Shown here: in pieces, positions 53,751 through 61,580 of the stretch
How the letters are laid out: each line of letters begins with the position of its first letter
How positions within the stretch are numbered: position 1 is the first letter of the stretch
NCBI GenBank assembly: GCA_028280345.1
Contig: JANQLY010000002.1
Coordinates: 248,001 to 312,000, forward strand
From: Pseudomonadales bacterium
GTDB taxonomy: Bacteria; Pseudomonadota; Gammaproteobacteria; Pseudomonadales; UBA7239
Length of the DNA: 64,000 nucleotides
Reading direction: 5' to 3'
Made by a program: the position numbers and the translations under genes
Notes under the pieces: model-generated
The model's database searches: none
Told to the model about the DNA's origin: nothing
The model's input: the letters and a program-made list of their open reading frames with translations, nothing else

Positions 53751-54408
53751 GTTCAGAGTCCTCAAGCAGGGCAGCCAGTGTGGCCGCGAGTATGGGAAAG
53801 TCGTCACTATAGTCACTATTGGCCTGTCCGGCACTACGGTTATCCACAAAGCCGCGCAGTGTGGCAAATAAAATGCGCTTTGCTGCTGGACTGGTTGCCG
53901 TGACCGGGAACAGGCGTTTCCAGGCCGAATCCACGGAAGCTGACCAGCGCCGGATATAGTCGAACGTATCGAGTCGGGAGTTCGGGTCACGGTTAACATT
54001 GTGAATGATTTCAATGCTGGCGAGGTAGGAAGGGCGGTTAAATTCCTGCCACAAAAGCTCGATAAGTTTTTCAAGCCGGGTGTGCAAATCGTGCTGATCG
54101 GCGAGGTGCTCCACCTCGTAGAACAGATTGTCATAGTTGGCAAAGGCATGGTCGAGCACAGCTTTGAGCAATTTGTCCTTGTCGCCGAAGTGGTACTGGA
54201 TCACACCCCAGGTAAGTCCAGCTTCAGTGGCAATACGGTTGGTAGATGCGCGCTGAAAACCGTCACGGCAAATGCAATTAATGGCGGCAGTAACAATCTT
54301 TTCGCGGGTTTCTGCACTGTGCTGATTGGGCTTGCGCCCGGTGGCCAGTTGCTGAGGTAAGGTGCCGCCGGGCGAGGGTTGTGCTGAGGGTTGCTTTTCG
54401 CTGGCCAT
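53743..54408 (-). CDS. TetR-family regulator of the CYP51 operon
   Basis: The 221-residue protein has a TetR helix-turn-helix at about 30-78 (INCICRDGFQRASTNRIATEAGLTWGVIQYHFGDKDKLLKAVL) and a variable ligand domain. It is divergent from the CYP51 operon across a 79-bp gap that contains one strong inverted repeat, and it is coupled to an SRPBCC protein. The simplest model is repression of the CYP51 operon, relieved by a sterol-type intermediate. Confidence 0.92.
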   Translation of the reverse strand: MASEKQPSAQPSPGGTLPQQLATGRKPNQHSAETREKIVTAAINCICRDGFQRASTNRIATEAGLTWGVIQYHFGDKDKLLKAVLDHAFANYDNLFYEVEHLADQHDLHTRLEKLIELLWQEFNRPSYLASIEIIHNVNRDPNSRLDTFDYIRRWSASVDSAWKRLFPVTATSPAAKRILFATLRGFVDNRSAGQANSDYSDDFPILAATLAALLEDSEHG

Positions 54409-54444
54409 AAGTGATCAGTAGTCGTTGCAAATCTTATCGGAAAG

Positions 54445-54464
54445 ATTATAGTAAGCACTATAAT
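54445..54464. promoter_or_regulatory. Candidate TetR operator ATTATAGT-N4-ACTATAAT
   Basis: A perfect inverted repeat with 8-bp arms and an AAGC spacer lies in the 79-bp gap between the divergent TetR gene and the CYP51 operon, 23 bp before the GTG start of the NTF2-like gene. It is centred in promoter space for both directions and is followed by GGAGG, the ribosome site of that gene. Size and position are typical of a TetR dimer site. Confidence 0.65.
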
Positions 54465-54487
54465 TTTTCAAATGCGGAGGAAATACT

Positions 54488-55042
54488 GTGACTGCCTGTA
54501 GCCGTGAGGAACTCGAAAAAACCATGGAAATCTGGCTCGATGCCAATGCCCGTGCCGAAGCGACCAACGACTGGCGCTGTCTGGCGGACTGTTACACCGA
54601 AGATGCCTACTATTGCTGGGATATCCCCGGCGGCCTTTATGAAGCGAAAGGGCGTGAGAATATCCGTGAAACCTGTGTCGGTGATGCGATGGACCCCTAT
54701 GCTGGCTGGACCTATCCCTATGAAAAGATTGTGATGGATGAGCACAAGGGTGAAGCGTTTTGTATGTGGTGGCAGGTGCCGCCCGGTGCGCCACTTGATG
54801 AAAACGGTGAGTCGATGCGGGTGTGCGGCGCATCCTGGTTTAAATATGGTGGTGATCACAAGTGGTGCGAGCAGCGTGATTTTTATGACTTTGGTAAAAC
54901 CATGGAGTTTATAGACCGCTGTGCTGACAAAAGTATTCTCAGCGATCTTGCCATGGAGCGACGTCAGGAGCGTAATAAAATGATGATTCAGGCGCTTGAA
55001 GCAAGGCTTGCGTATCTGAAGCAAAGTGTTGGTGAAGCATAG
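54488..55042 (+). CDS. NTF2-like / SnoaL-family protein
   Basis: The 184-residue protein has an NTF2-like fold signature: ANARAEATNDWRCLADCYTEDAYYCW in the first helices and strand, then KGRENIRETC, MDPYAGWTYPYEKIVMDE and VCGASWFKYGGDHKWC. Ketosteroid isomerases share this fold, but the catalytic Tyr/Asp pair cannot be confirmed here. The start is GTG at 54488, chosen because of GGAGGA upstream. It opens the CYP51 operon (33 nt before the P450). A role in isomerising or hydrating a sterol-derived intermediate is inference. Confidence 0.78.
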   Translation: MTACSREELEKTMEIWLDANARAEATNDWRCLADCYTEDAYYCWDIPGGLYEAKGRENIRETCVGDAMDPYAGWTYPYEKIVMDEHKGEAFCMWWQVPPGAPLDENGESMRVCGASWFKYGGDHKWCEQRDFYDFGKTMEFIDRCADKSILSDLAMERRQERNKMMIQALEARLAYLKQSVGEA

Positions 55043-55075
55043 TAGAGAAAATTAGGGAGCGAGGTCGAGAAAGTT

Positions 55076-56413
55076 ATGAGTAAACCAATACCGAAACTTG
55101 ATGGTGCCAAGCCGGAGCTGGGTCACTACGAAGAGTACGAGCAAAACCAGCCGGCGTTTATGATGAAGGTACGTGAGGCCTGCGGTGAGGTGGGTGAATA
55201 CGACTTAATGGGACAGCCCCATGTGTTGTTTTCGGGGCCGGATGCCCAGGAGGCCTGGTGTCGTGCACCGGATGAAGTGCTTGGCCAGTCTGCTGCCTAT
55301 ACTGGAACGATTCCAATTTTTGGCAAAGGTGTGTTATTTGACGCACCGATGGATGTGCTTAAACAGCAACTGAAAATTCAGGTGGATGCATTGCGCTATC
55401 AGAACATGAAAGCCTACGCGAATATCATTGCTGACGAAGTGCGCGACTTTACAGAAAAATGGGGTGATGAAGGTGAGCTCGATATGGTAGACGCGTTTCT
55501 TGAGCTAACGCTGTATACCTCGACTTCCTGTTTGCTCGGTGTGGATTTTCGCCGCAATATGACCGATGAGTTTGCAGAGTTATACCGCGACCTCGAAGGG
55601 GGGTTGATTGCAGTGGCCTTTATTGATCCCTATATGCCAATTCCCGAATTTGCCGCGCGGGATAAGGCGCGTGCACGACTCGGTGAAATGGTTGAAGAGA
55701 TTGTGGAAAAACGTCGCGCGTCAGGTAAGAAATACGGTGATGCGCTCAATACTTTTATGACAGCGACTTATACAGACGGTGACAAGGCGGGGGAGCATAT
55801 GACGCCGAATGAAATCACCGGTTTGTTGATTGCCACGATGTTTGCAGGCCATCACACGAGTTCCGGTACGGCAACCTGGTCATTGATTGAATTGCTGCGC
55901 CAGCCCGATTGCTTGCAGGAAATCGTTGCTGAACTTGACAGTGTGTTTGCCGATGGTGGTGAGGTGAGTCACCACGCGATGCGCGCGATGCCGGTACTGG
56001 AAAGTTATATGCGTGAGGTGTTGCGTGTGCATCCGCCACTGGTAACGTTAATTCGTGTGGTAGAAGAAGACTTTGCCTATGGTGATTATGTGGTACCCAA
56101 AGGGTATCGCGCGGTTATGTCACCGGCGGTGGCGCACAAGATTCCTGAGGTTTGGCCTGAGCCGGAAAAATTTGATATGCATCGACCTGAGCATGAGCAC
56201 CTGTTTGCCTATGTGGCCTTTGGTGGTGGTCGCCATAAGTGTGCCGGTAATGCGTTTGCTATTTTGCAGTTGAAAGCGATTTTTGCCACGCTGCTGCGCG
56301 AATTTGATTTTGAGCTGGCGGATACACCGGAATCTTACCAGGATGATCACTCGGGTATGACAGTAAAGCCTGGAGCGCCAATGATGGTGCGTTACAAGAG
56401 GAAGAGCGCATGA
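55076..56413 (+). CDS. cyp51: CYP51-family cytochrome P450 (sterol 14alpha-demethylase-like)
   Basis: The 445-residue P450 aligns throughout with bacterial CYP51: Y75-TGTIPIFGKGVLFD in the B-C loop, LTLYTSTSCLLG, the I-helix AGHHTSSGTATW (H260 and T261 at the conserved His-Thr proton relay), LESYMREVLRVHPPL with ExxR, and FGGGRHKCAG with haem ligand C389. CYP51 removes the 14alpha-methyl of sterols. The residue normally Phe or Leu two positions after the B-C loop Tyr is Gly77 here, which may alter substrate choice. Its stop overlaps the ferredoxin start as ATGA. CYP51 is rare in proteobacteria. Confidence 0.93.
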   Translation: MSKPIPKLDGAKPELGHYEEYEQNQPAFMMKVREACGEVGEYDLMGQPHVLFSGPDAQEAWCRAPDEVLGQSAAYTGTIPIFGKGVLFDAPMDVLKQQLKIQVDALRYQNMKAYANIIADEVRDFTEKWGDEGELDMVDAFLELTLYTSTSCLLGVDFRRNMTDEFAELYRDLEGGLIAVAFIDPYMPIPEFAARDKARARLGEMVEEIVEKRRASGKKYGDALNTFMTATYTDGDKAGEHMTPNEITGLLIATMFAGHHTSSGTATWSLIELLRQPDCLQEIVAELDSVFADGGEVSHHAMRAMPVLESYMREVLRVHPPLVTLIRVVEEDFAYGDYVVPKGYRAVMSPAVAHKIPEVWPEPEKFDMHRPEHEHLFAYVAFGGGRHKCAGNAFAILQLKAIFATLLREFDFELADTPESYQDDHSGMTVKPGAPMMVRYKRKSA

Positions 56414-56613
56414 AAGTAACCGTTGATATGGATCTGTGCCAGGGGCACAGCGTTTGTATGGATGAGTGTCCGGAAGTATTTGAAGTAGTAGATGATGATC
56501 AAGGTTATGCCAAAGTGAAAATACTTGTGGGTGAGCCTGATGAGTCCCTGCGTGAGAAAGTGGAACTGGCTGTGAAGTATTGCCCGAATCGTTGCATCAA
56601 GATAGAAGAATAG
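56410..56613 (+). CDS. [3Fe-4S] ferredoxin, electron donor to CYP51
   Basis: The 67-residue ferredoxin has C10-QG-H13-SV-C16 and C58-P59, the CxxXxxC...CP pattern of 3Fe-4S P450 partners, with His in the variable fourth-ligand position. An extra cysteine, C20, precedes the usual PEVFE. Its translation is coupled to CYP51 by a 4-nt overlap. The arrangement recalls mycobacterial cyp51-ferredoxin pairs and the fused CYP51-ferredoxin of Methylococcus. No ferredoxin reductase is encoded nearby. Confidence 0.95.
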   Translation: MKVTVDMDLCQGHSVCMDECPEVFEVVDDDQGYAKVKILVGEPDESLREKVELAVKYCPNRCIKIEE

Positions 56614-56621
56614 GGCTGAGT

Positions 56622-57650
56622 ATGAAAGTGCTTGTAACCGGTGCCACCGGTTTTGTCGGTTCTCATATTGTCAGAACTTTACATGCGCAGGATTTATCAT
56701 TTCGTTTGCTGGTGCGCAATCAACAGAAGGCGGAACAATTTTTCGGACAGCGTAAGATTCCGGTTAATGATGTGGTAATAGGTTCTGTATCTGATCGTGA
56801 TACTGTGAAACAGGCGCTTGAAGGTTGTGATGCCGTGGTACATGCGGCAGCGATTACACCGATGCAAGGTGCAAGCGATGCAGAATTGTTTGCTACCAAT
56901 GTTGATGGTGTAAAAAATGTAGTGGGTTTGGCGTGTCAGGCAGGTATTTCGCAGATCGTGTATGTATCGAGTATTACCGCGATTTTTCATACCGATGCGG
57001 CGCGAGTTACCGAGAATGCGGCTATTGCACCTTCATCGCACCCCTATGGAAAAAGCAAGGCGCAGGCCGAAACGTATATTCGTGGTTTGCAGGATCAAGG
57101 GCATCCCGTGAAGGTTGTATACCCCGGTGGTATTGTTGGGCCTGATGATCCTGGCATGTCGGCAACTCTGATGTCATTACAGTATCGTTTTACCCAGGGT
57201 TTCAAGGTAACTTCCGGTGGTACACAACAAATTGATGTGCGTGATCTCGCCGCGATTATTATTGCGCTGTTACAGCAGGACAATAAACAACCAGGACGTT
57301 ATCTTACAGTTGGTCATTATCTGCCGTGGCAAGCCTTTGCTGATTTGCTAGAAACTATTTCCGGTTATACGCTGGAGCAACAGAAAATCCCTGGCTGGTT
57401 TCTGCGCCTTGTCGGCAGGTTTTACGATTTCAAGCGTTTGTTTAAGCCGGTAGCGTTGCCGATTTCTGCAGAGACCATGCGTTATGCAACGCAGTGGCCC
57501 CGGGTTGAAAACTCTGCAGTGCTTGAGGAACTGGGTGTTAGCCTGCGCACACCAGAGCAGACTTTTTCCGATACGTTGCGCTGGATGGCTGTTGCTGGGC
57601 ATGTTCCCGCTGAATTATTGCCGCGCTTGTCAGCGCAGTCAGGGGATTGA
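56622..57650 (+). CDS. Extended SDR, 3beta-hydroxysteroid dehydrogenase / epimerase family
   Basis: The 342-residue protein has the extended-SDR NAD motif VTGATGFVGSHIV, the AAAITPM loop, VYVSSITA, and the catalytic Y-GKSK in HPYGKSKAQAE. Family members include 3beta-hydroxysteroid dehydrogenases and the sterol C4-decarboxylating dehydrogenases of the ERG26/SdmB type. In this operon oxidation of the sterol 3-hydroxyl, possibly with loss of a C4 carboxyl, is the favoured role. It begins 8 nt after the ferredoxin. The upstream extension overlaps the ferredoxin and is rejected. Confidence 0.85.
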   Translation: MKVLVTGATGFVGSHIVRTLHAQDLSFRLLVRNQQKAEQFFGQRKIPVNDVVIGSVSDRDTVKQALEGCDAVVHAAAITPMQGASDAELFATNVDGVKNVVGLACQAGISQIVYVSSITAIFHTDAARVTENAAIAPSSHPYGKSKAQAETYIRGLQDQGHPVKVVYPGGIVGPDDPGMSATLMSLQYRFTQGFKVTSGGTQQIDVRDLAAIIIALLQQDNKQPGRYLTVGHYLPWQAFADLLETISGYTLEQQKIPGWFLRLVGRFYDFKRLFKPVALPISAETMRYATQWPRVENSAVLEELGVSLRTPEQTFSDTLRWMAVAGHVPAELLPRLSAQSGD

Positions 57651-57661
57651 TCAGGTATTTT

Positions 57662-58504
57662 ATGTCTGTTATTGATATGCAGATTAAGGATAATCCACCA
57701 GTAAACGGTTACTGGTTTTCACGCAATCCGAGTCGTGCCTGGGCAGAAAAATTTTATCTTGCCTATATTCCGTTTTTCTTTGCGCTCAATGGTGCCAAGC
57801 AGGCATTTGGCTGGTTGGATGTAGGAACATTCTGGCATGTGGTACAAAACCTCGTATTATTGTTGCCGTTATTTCTTATGCCGTTATTGATCAGGCGCGA
57901 AACTTTTCTGGAAAGACGCTGGTATGAAACCTACTGGTTTAAAGCCTTGCTCTGGATGTTGGTGTTCAATTTTGTCGCCACCTATTTCCTCAGCGAGTAT
58001 TTTTTTGATGTGCTGGGTATGGTGTATCACTTTCCTCGTGTGAATCTGTATCTGGATTCAGCATTGCTGGGAACAGGTCAATTACAGGTTCCATTGGGGA
58101 TGTATTTTAACGCACCAGCTTTCTTTATTGTTTATCATACACTGGCGATGTTACTCATCAGGCGTTTAACCACTTTTCCTGTAGCGACTGCACTGCGACC
58201 GTTGCTGTTTGTCATAGTCGTGATTGTGGTTGCTTATGCAATGGCTTGGCTTGAAACCCGCCTGATCGCCACCGATGCGAATTCCACAGCATTTTATTAT
58301 CGCGACCTGGAGAAAATGTTAACCTATGGTTCCTGGTTTTACGCCTGCTATTTCTTTGCCAGCTTTCCGATGTTTTACCGTCTTGAAGAGGGAATTGATG
58401 AGAAATGGCCGCTGAGTCGCGTTGTGTTTGAAGCACTCGCAGCGGGTATGATGGCGTTTATACTGGTAGATATTGCAACCCACTGGCTGGGTGGTTCTCT
58501 TTAA
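57662..58504 (+). CDS. Cycloeucalenol cycloisomerase-like membrane protein (plant CPI1 homologue)
   Basis: The 280-residue polytopic membrane protein matches plant cycloeucalenol cycloisomerase in length and along most of its sequence: WFSRNPSRAW (18-27), KALLWMLVFNFVATYF (94-109), YFFDVLG (113-119), YHFP, AWLET (195-199), YGSWFYACYFFASFPMFYRLEE (two segments within 222-243) and LSRVVFEALAAGMM (251-264). The plant enzyme opens the 9beta,19-cyclopropane ring of cycloeucalenol to give obtusifoliol, the CYP51 substrate. Here it is the last gene of an operon with CYP51. AGG lies before the ATG. The family assignment is from remembered motifs and is strong; activity is inference. Confidence 0.87.
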   Translation: MSVIDMQIKDNPPVNGYWFSRNPSRAWAEKFYLAYIPFFFALNGAKQAFGWLDVGTFWHVVQNLVLLLPLFLMPLLIRRETFLERRWYETYWFKALLWMLVFNFVATYFLSEYFFDVLGMVYHFPRVNLYLDSALLGTGQLQVPLGMYFNAPAFFIVYHTLAMLLIRRLTTFPVATALRPLLFVIVVIVVAYAMAWLETRLIATDANSTAFYYRDLEKMLTYGSWFYACYFFASFPMFYRLEEGIDEKWPLSRVVFEALAAGMMAFILVDIATHWLGGSL

Positions 58505-58535
58505 ACGGTTAAGCGGTCGTTAACGGTCGGGATTT

Positions 58536-60359
58536 ATGAGTAAAACAGTGACGGTGCAGCAGCTCGCGGATTTTGTGCAGAGTTTTTTGCCACCGGATAC
58601 AGCAAACGATATCTTTGTTGAAGCCTATACGGTTAAAAATCTGGCGTTTAATCCTGAGGCGCTGGTGACCGAGCAGGATCGCGAAGTGGCGGAGCAGATT
58701 ATTCGTGATTCGGTTGGTGTTGTGGATCGTGATTCAGTTGGTAACCTGGTCAGTGCGTTTATTGAGCAGGGTAGCCTGCATATCCAGGATGTATTGCGCA
58801 TTATTGAAGGTGCGCGAGTGTTCTTCGAGTTTATGCAGGAACTGGTGCAGTCCTCAATTGAGCATATCTCCCAGGGCATCAGTGTGGTTGATCAGAAAAT
58901 GCGCATGGTGGCCTGGAACAAACGTTACCTGGAGTTTTTTGAGTACCCGGAAGACTATGTGCGCATCGGTCGCCCGGTGGCGGATTTGATTCGTTTTAAT
59001 TTGGAGCGCATTGGTTGTGCACCGGAAGAACTCGATGCAGAGGTGGAAAAGCGCGTTAGATATTTGCAGGAAGGGCAGCCTCATAACTTTGAACGCTATC
59101 GTCCGGAGGGGCGTGTGCTTGAGGTCAGCGGTAACCCGATGCCCGGTGGCGGCTTTGTTACAAGTTACACTGATATCACTTCGCATAAGGAACTGGAAAG
59201 TGAATTGCGCGAAGCGAATGAAACTCTGGAGCAGCGTGTTCAGGAGCGTACTCGCGCGCTTGAAGAAGCAAACTTCAGTAAAAGCCGCTTTCTCGCTGCA
59301 ACGAGTCACGATTTGATGCAGCCACTCAATGCCGCAGGGCTGTTTGCCTCGGCACTGGATCAGAAAGTTACTGATCCGGAACTAAAGGGGTTAACCGCCA
59401 ACATCACGTCATCATTGCAGGCAGCTGATGACTTGCTTAATAGCTTGTTGGAAGTTTCGCGCATTGATTCCGGTGCAATTAAACCGAAGCGACAGCATTT
59501 TCGCATTGAAGATTTGATTTCGACGCTGGACATGGAATTTACGGCGCTTGCGGAGAACAAGGGCATAGCCTTTCACAAGGTGGACAGCACCCAGGTGGTT
59601 TACAGTGACAAGCAACTGCTGCGGCGTATCTTGCAAAACTTTTTATCGAATGCGATTCGTTATACCGATGGTGGCAGGGTTTTGCTCGGCTGCCGTATTC
59701 GAGAGGGTGTGTGTCGGATTGAAGTCTGGGATACCGGTATTGGCATTCCGGATAATAAACGCACTGAGATTTTTTACGAGTTCCGCCGCATCAAAAGCCA
59801 GAAGCTGGAAGCGGAGGAAGGGCTGGGACTTGGCTTGGCCATTGCGGATCGACTGTCTCGCTTGCTCGGTCACCATATTCGTTTGCGTTCCTGGCCAGGT
59901 AAGGGATCGGTGTTTTCTGTAGATGTGCCACTGTCAGAAGAAAAAATAGCAACGGAGCCCCAGCAACCCCGTTCGACGGTATTTGATGGTGAGCTATCCG
60001 GGCGTCGTTTCCTGTGTGTGGATAATGACCCCACTGTACTTGAAGCGATGCGTGTACTGCTTGAGGGTTGGGGGTGTGATGTGATGGTGGCACCGGATTA
60101 TAACGGGGCGGATAGGCAGATCAGTTCAGGCGATTTGCCCGAAGTGGTGATCGCTGATTATCAGTTGGATGAAGGTGAGACCGGAGTTGCGTTGTTAAAC
60201 CGGTTACAGGAAAAATATACGTCATTGCCCGGTGTGATTGTAACAGCGAACAACACTGAAGATGTGAGACGTGAAGCAGAGCGTTCAGGTTATCTGTTTC
60301 TTGCCAAGCCGGTGCGGCCTGCGTCGTTGCGTGCTGTGATCTCCAGCTTGCTGAGCTAG
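58536..60359 (+). CDS. PAS hybrid histidine kinase with C-terminal receiver
   Basis: The 607-residue cytoplasmic kinase has an N-terminal helical region, a PAS domain at about 110-215 (SQGISVVDQKMRMVAWNKRYLEFF), a short coiled coil (ESELREANETLEQRVQERTRALEE), a DHp with SHDLMQPL (H258), an ATPase domain (NFLSNAIRY, DTGIGIP, GLGLAIA), and a receiver with phospho-acceptor D541. It resembles ErcS/AgmR-associated kinases that regulate alcohol and terpenoid oxidation. It starts 31 nt after the cycloisomerase-like gene and converges with its probable regulator gene, overlapping it by 4 nt. Confidence 0.92.
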   Translation: MSKTVTVQQLADFVQSFLPPDTANDIFVEAYTVKNLAFNPEALVTEQDREVAEQIIRDSVGVVDRDSVGNLVSAFIEQGSLHIQDVLRIIEGARVFFEFMQELVQSSIEHISQGISVVDQKMRMVAWNKRYLEFFEYPEDYVRIGRPVADLIRFNLERIGCAPEELDAEVEKRVRYLQEGQPHNFERYRPEGRVLEVSGNPMPGGGFVTSYTDITSHKELESELREANETLEQRVQERTRALEEANFSKSRFLAATSHDLMQPLNAAGLFASALDQKVTDPELKGLTANITSSLQAADDLLNSLLEVSRIDSGAIKPKRQHFRIEDLISTLDMEFTALAENKGIAFHKVDSTQVVYSDKQLLRRILQNFLSNAIRYTDGGRVLLGCRIREGVCRIEVWDTGIGIPDNKRTEIFYEFRRIKSQKLEAEEGLGLGLAIADRLSRLLGHHIRLRSWPGKGSVFSVDVPLSEEKIATEPQQPRSTVFDGELSGRRFLCVDNDPTVLEAMRVLLEGWGCDVMVAPDYNGADRQISSGDLPEVVIADYQLDEGETGVALLNRLQEKYTSLPGVIVTANNTEDVRREAERSGYLFLAKPVRPASLRAVISSLLS

Positions 60360-61018
60360 GCCTCTATATCCGGAGTTTCAACATTGAGATAGTTTGCCGC
60401 AAGTACTGCCTGGGTGCGATTGCGTACGCCGAGCTTTCTGAAAATTGCTGTCATATGAGTTCTCACCGTCGCTTCGGAAACCTCGATTTCAGCGGCGATC
60501 TGTTTGTTAAGCAAGCCTTTGGTGAGCATCATGAATACCCGTAACTGTTGGGGGGTCAGGGTTTTCACCTTGCTCGCAAACTCTTTTTCTTCCGAGCTTA
60601 CTTCAGCATTCTCACTGGGTTCAGGCAACCAGATATTGCCGTTGAGTACGCTCTGAATTGCATCGTTAATCGTTGGCAGGTCGGCAGATTTGGGGATAAA
60701 GCCGCTCGCGCCGTAATCAATAGCCCGTTTCATGATCTGTGCATCTTCGCTGGCAGAAACAACTGCCACGGGGATATCCGGGTATTCACGACGCACGAGC
60801 ACGAGGCCTGAGAAGCCGTTGGCTCCAGGCATATGCAGATCAAGCAGGATCAGATCAGTATCCCGGTTGTCTTCTACGGATGATTCCAGAGTGCTGATAC
60901 TGTCACACTCAATGATGGCGGCGCCTTTGTGGCCGTGCTGGATGGACTGCAGGAGAGCAGAACGAAACAACGGGTGATCATCGGCAATAATAAATTTACT
61001 GGCGGTCACAAAAATCAT
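60356..61018 (-). CDS. NarL/LuxR-type response regulator
   Basis: The 220-residue regulator has a receiver domain (DDH acid pair; phospho-acceptor D60 in LILLDLHMPG) and a LuxR-type helix-turn-helix, LTPQQLRVFMMLTKGLLNKQIAAEIEVSEATVRTHMTAIFRKL. It is encoded tail-to-tail with the hybrid kinase and is its likely partner. It is divergent from the DUF1302 outer-membrane gene, which is its most obvious target. An alternative GTG start lies 9 nt inside. Confidence 0.93.
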   Translation of the reverse strand: MIFVTASKFIIADDHPLFRSALLQSIQHGHKGAAIIECDSISTLESSVEDNRDTDLILLDLHMPGANGFSGLVLVRREYPDIPVAVVSASEDAQIMKRAIDYGASGFIPKSADLPTINDAIQSVLNGNIWLPEPSENAEVSSEEKEFASKVKTLTPQQLRVFMMLTKGLLNKQIAAEIEVSEATVRTHMTAIFRKLGVRNRTQAVLAANYLNVETPDIEA

Positions 61019-61580
61019 CTCAATATTTCCGGGGTCTCTATCTTATTGGGGTTTGGGAACTGATGCTACAAAAGAATATTTTCCGGGCATCCGGGTCTGG
61101 TGGGCCTCAACTGCCGGTTTTTGTACTTTGATGAGATTTTGCTAATAACCATTATAATAAAGAGGTTTATAAGTATAAAAACCAGCATTATCAAGGGTTT
61201 AGCTGTGTTGTGCTGCTAGATATATGTCGTAAAGCGGTTTGTCGTAGAATATGTAGAATCCGCTGGTACAAGCGGGCTTAAGATTTATAGTGTTACCTTA
61301 AGATAGGTTTGTAACTTACTAAAGAATAACAAATTATTCGGGAGTCCTATTGCAATTGCCGGATAATTCTGTTGGAATTGCCCATCATGCCAGCTGTATC
61401 GGGAAAAATAGCAGGCCAAAATGAGTTTAGTTTAAAGACTGCCAGCCGGCGGGTATGGTGGCTTTATGCTTACTCCGGTTTTACCAGAAAGAAGGGGGCA
61501 GGCATTTGAGATGTTTTGCCGGGTACCGGAAAAGGCGACAACAAAGAAAGTAGTAGAGTTGAGAGATTTAGGGTGGACAT
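61019..61580. promoter_or_regulatory. 562-bp divergent control region with CTTAAGAT direct repeats
   Basis: No gene is supportable here. CTTAAGAT occurs at 61277-61284 and again at 61297-61304, a 20-bp period that would place two sites on the same face of the DNA. They lie between the LuxR-type regulator and the DUF1302 gene and are candidate binding sites for it. The last 20 bp hold AGGGTGG, the ribosome site of the DUF1302 gene. Confidence 0.45.

Noticed and set aside
53751..54149. A 133-residue N-terminal extension of the SRPBCC protein
   Set aside because: It runs antisense-free but out of frame through the TetR coding region on the same strand; the ATG at 53750 gives a normal family N-terminus.
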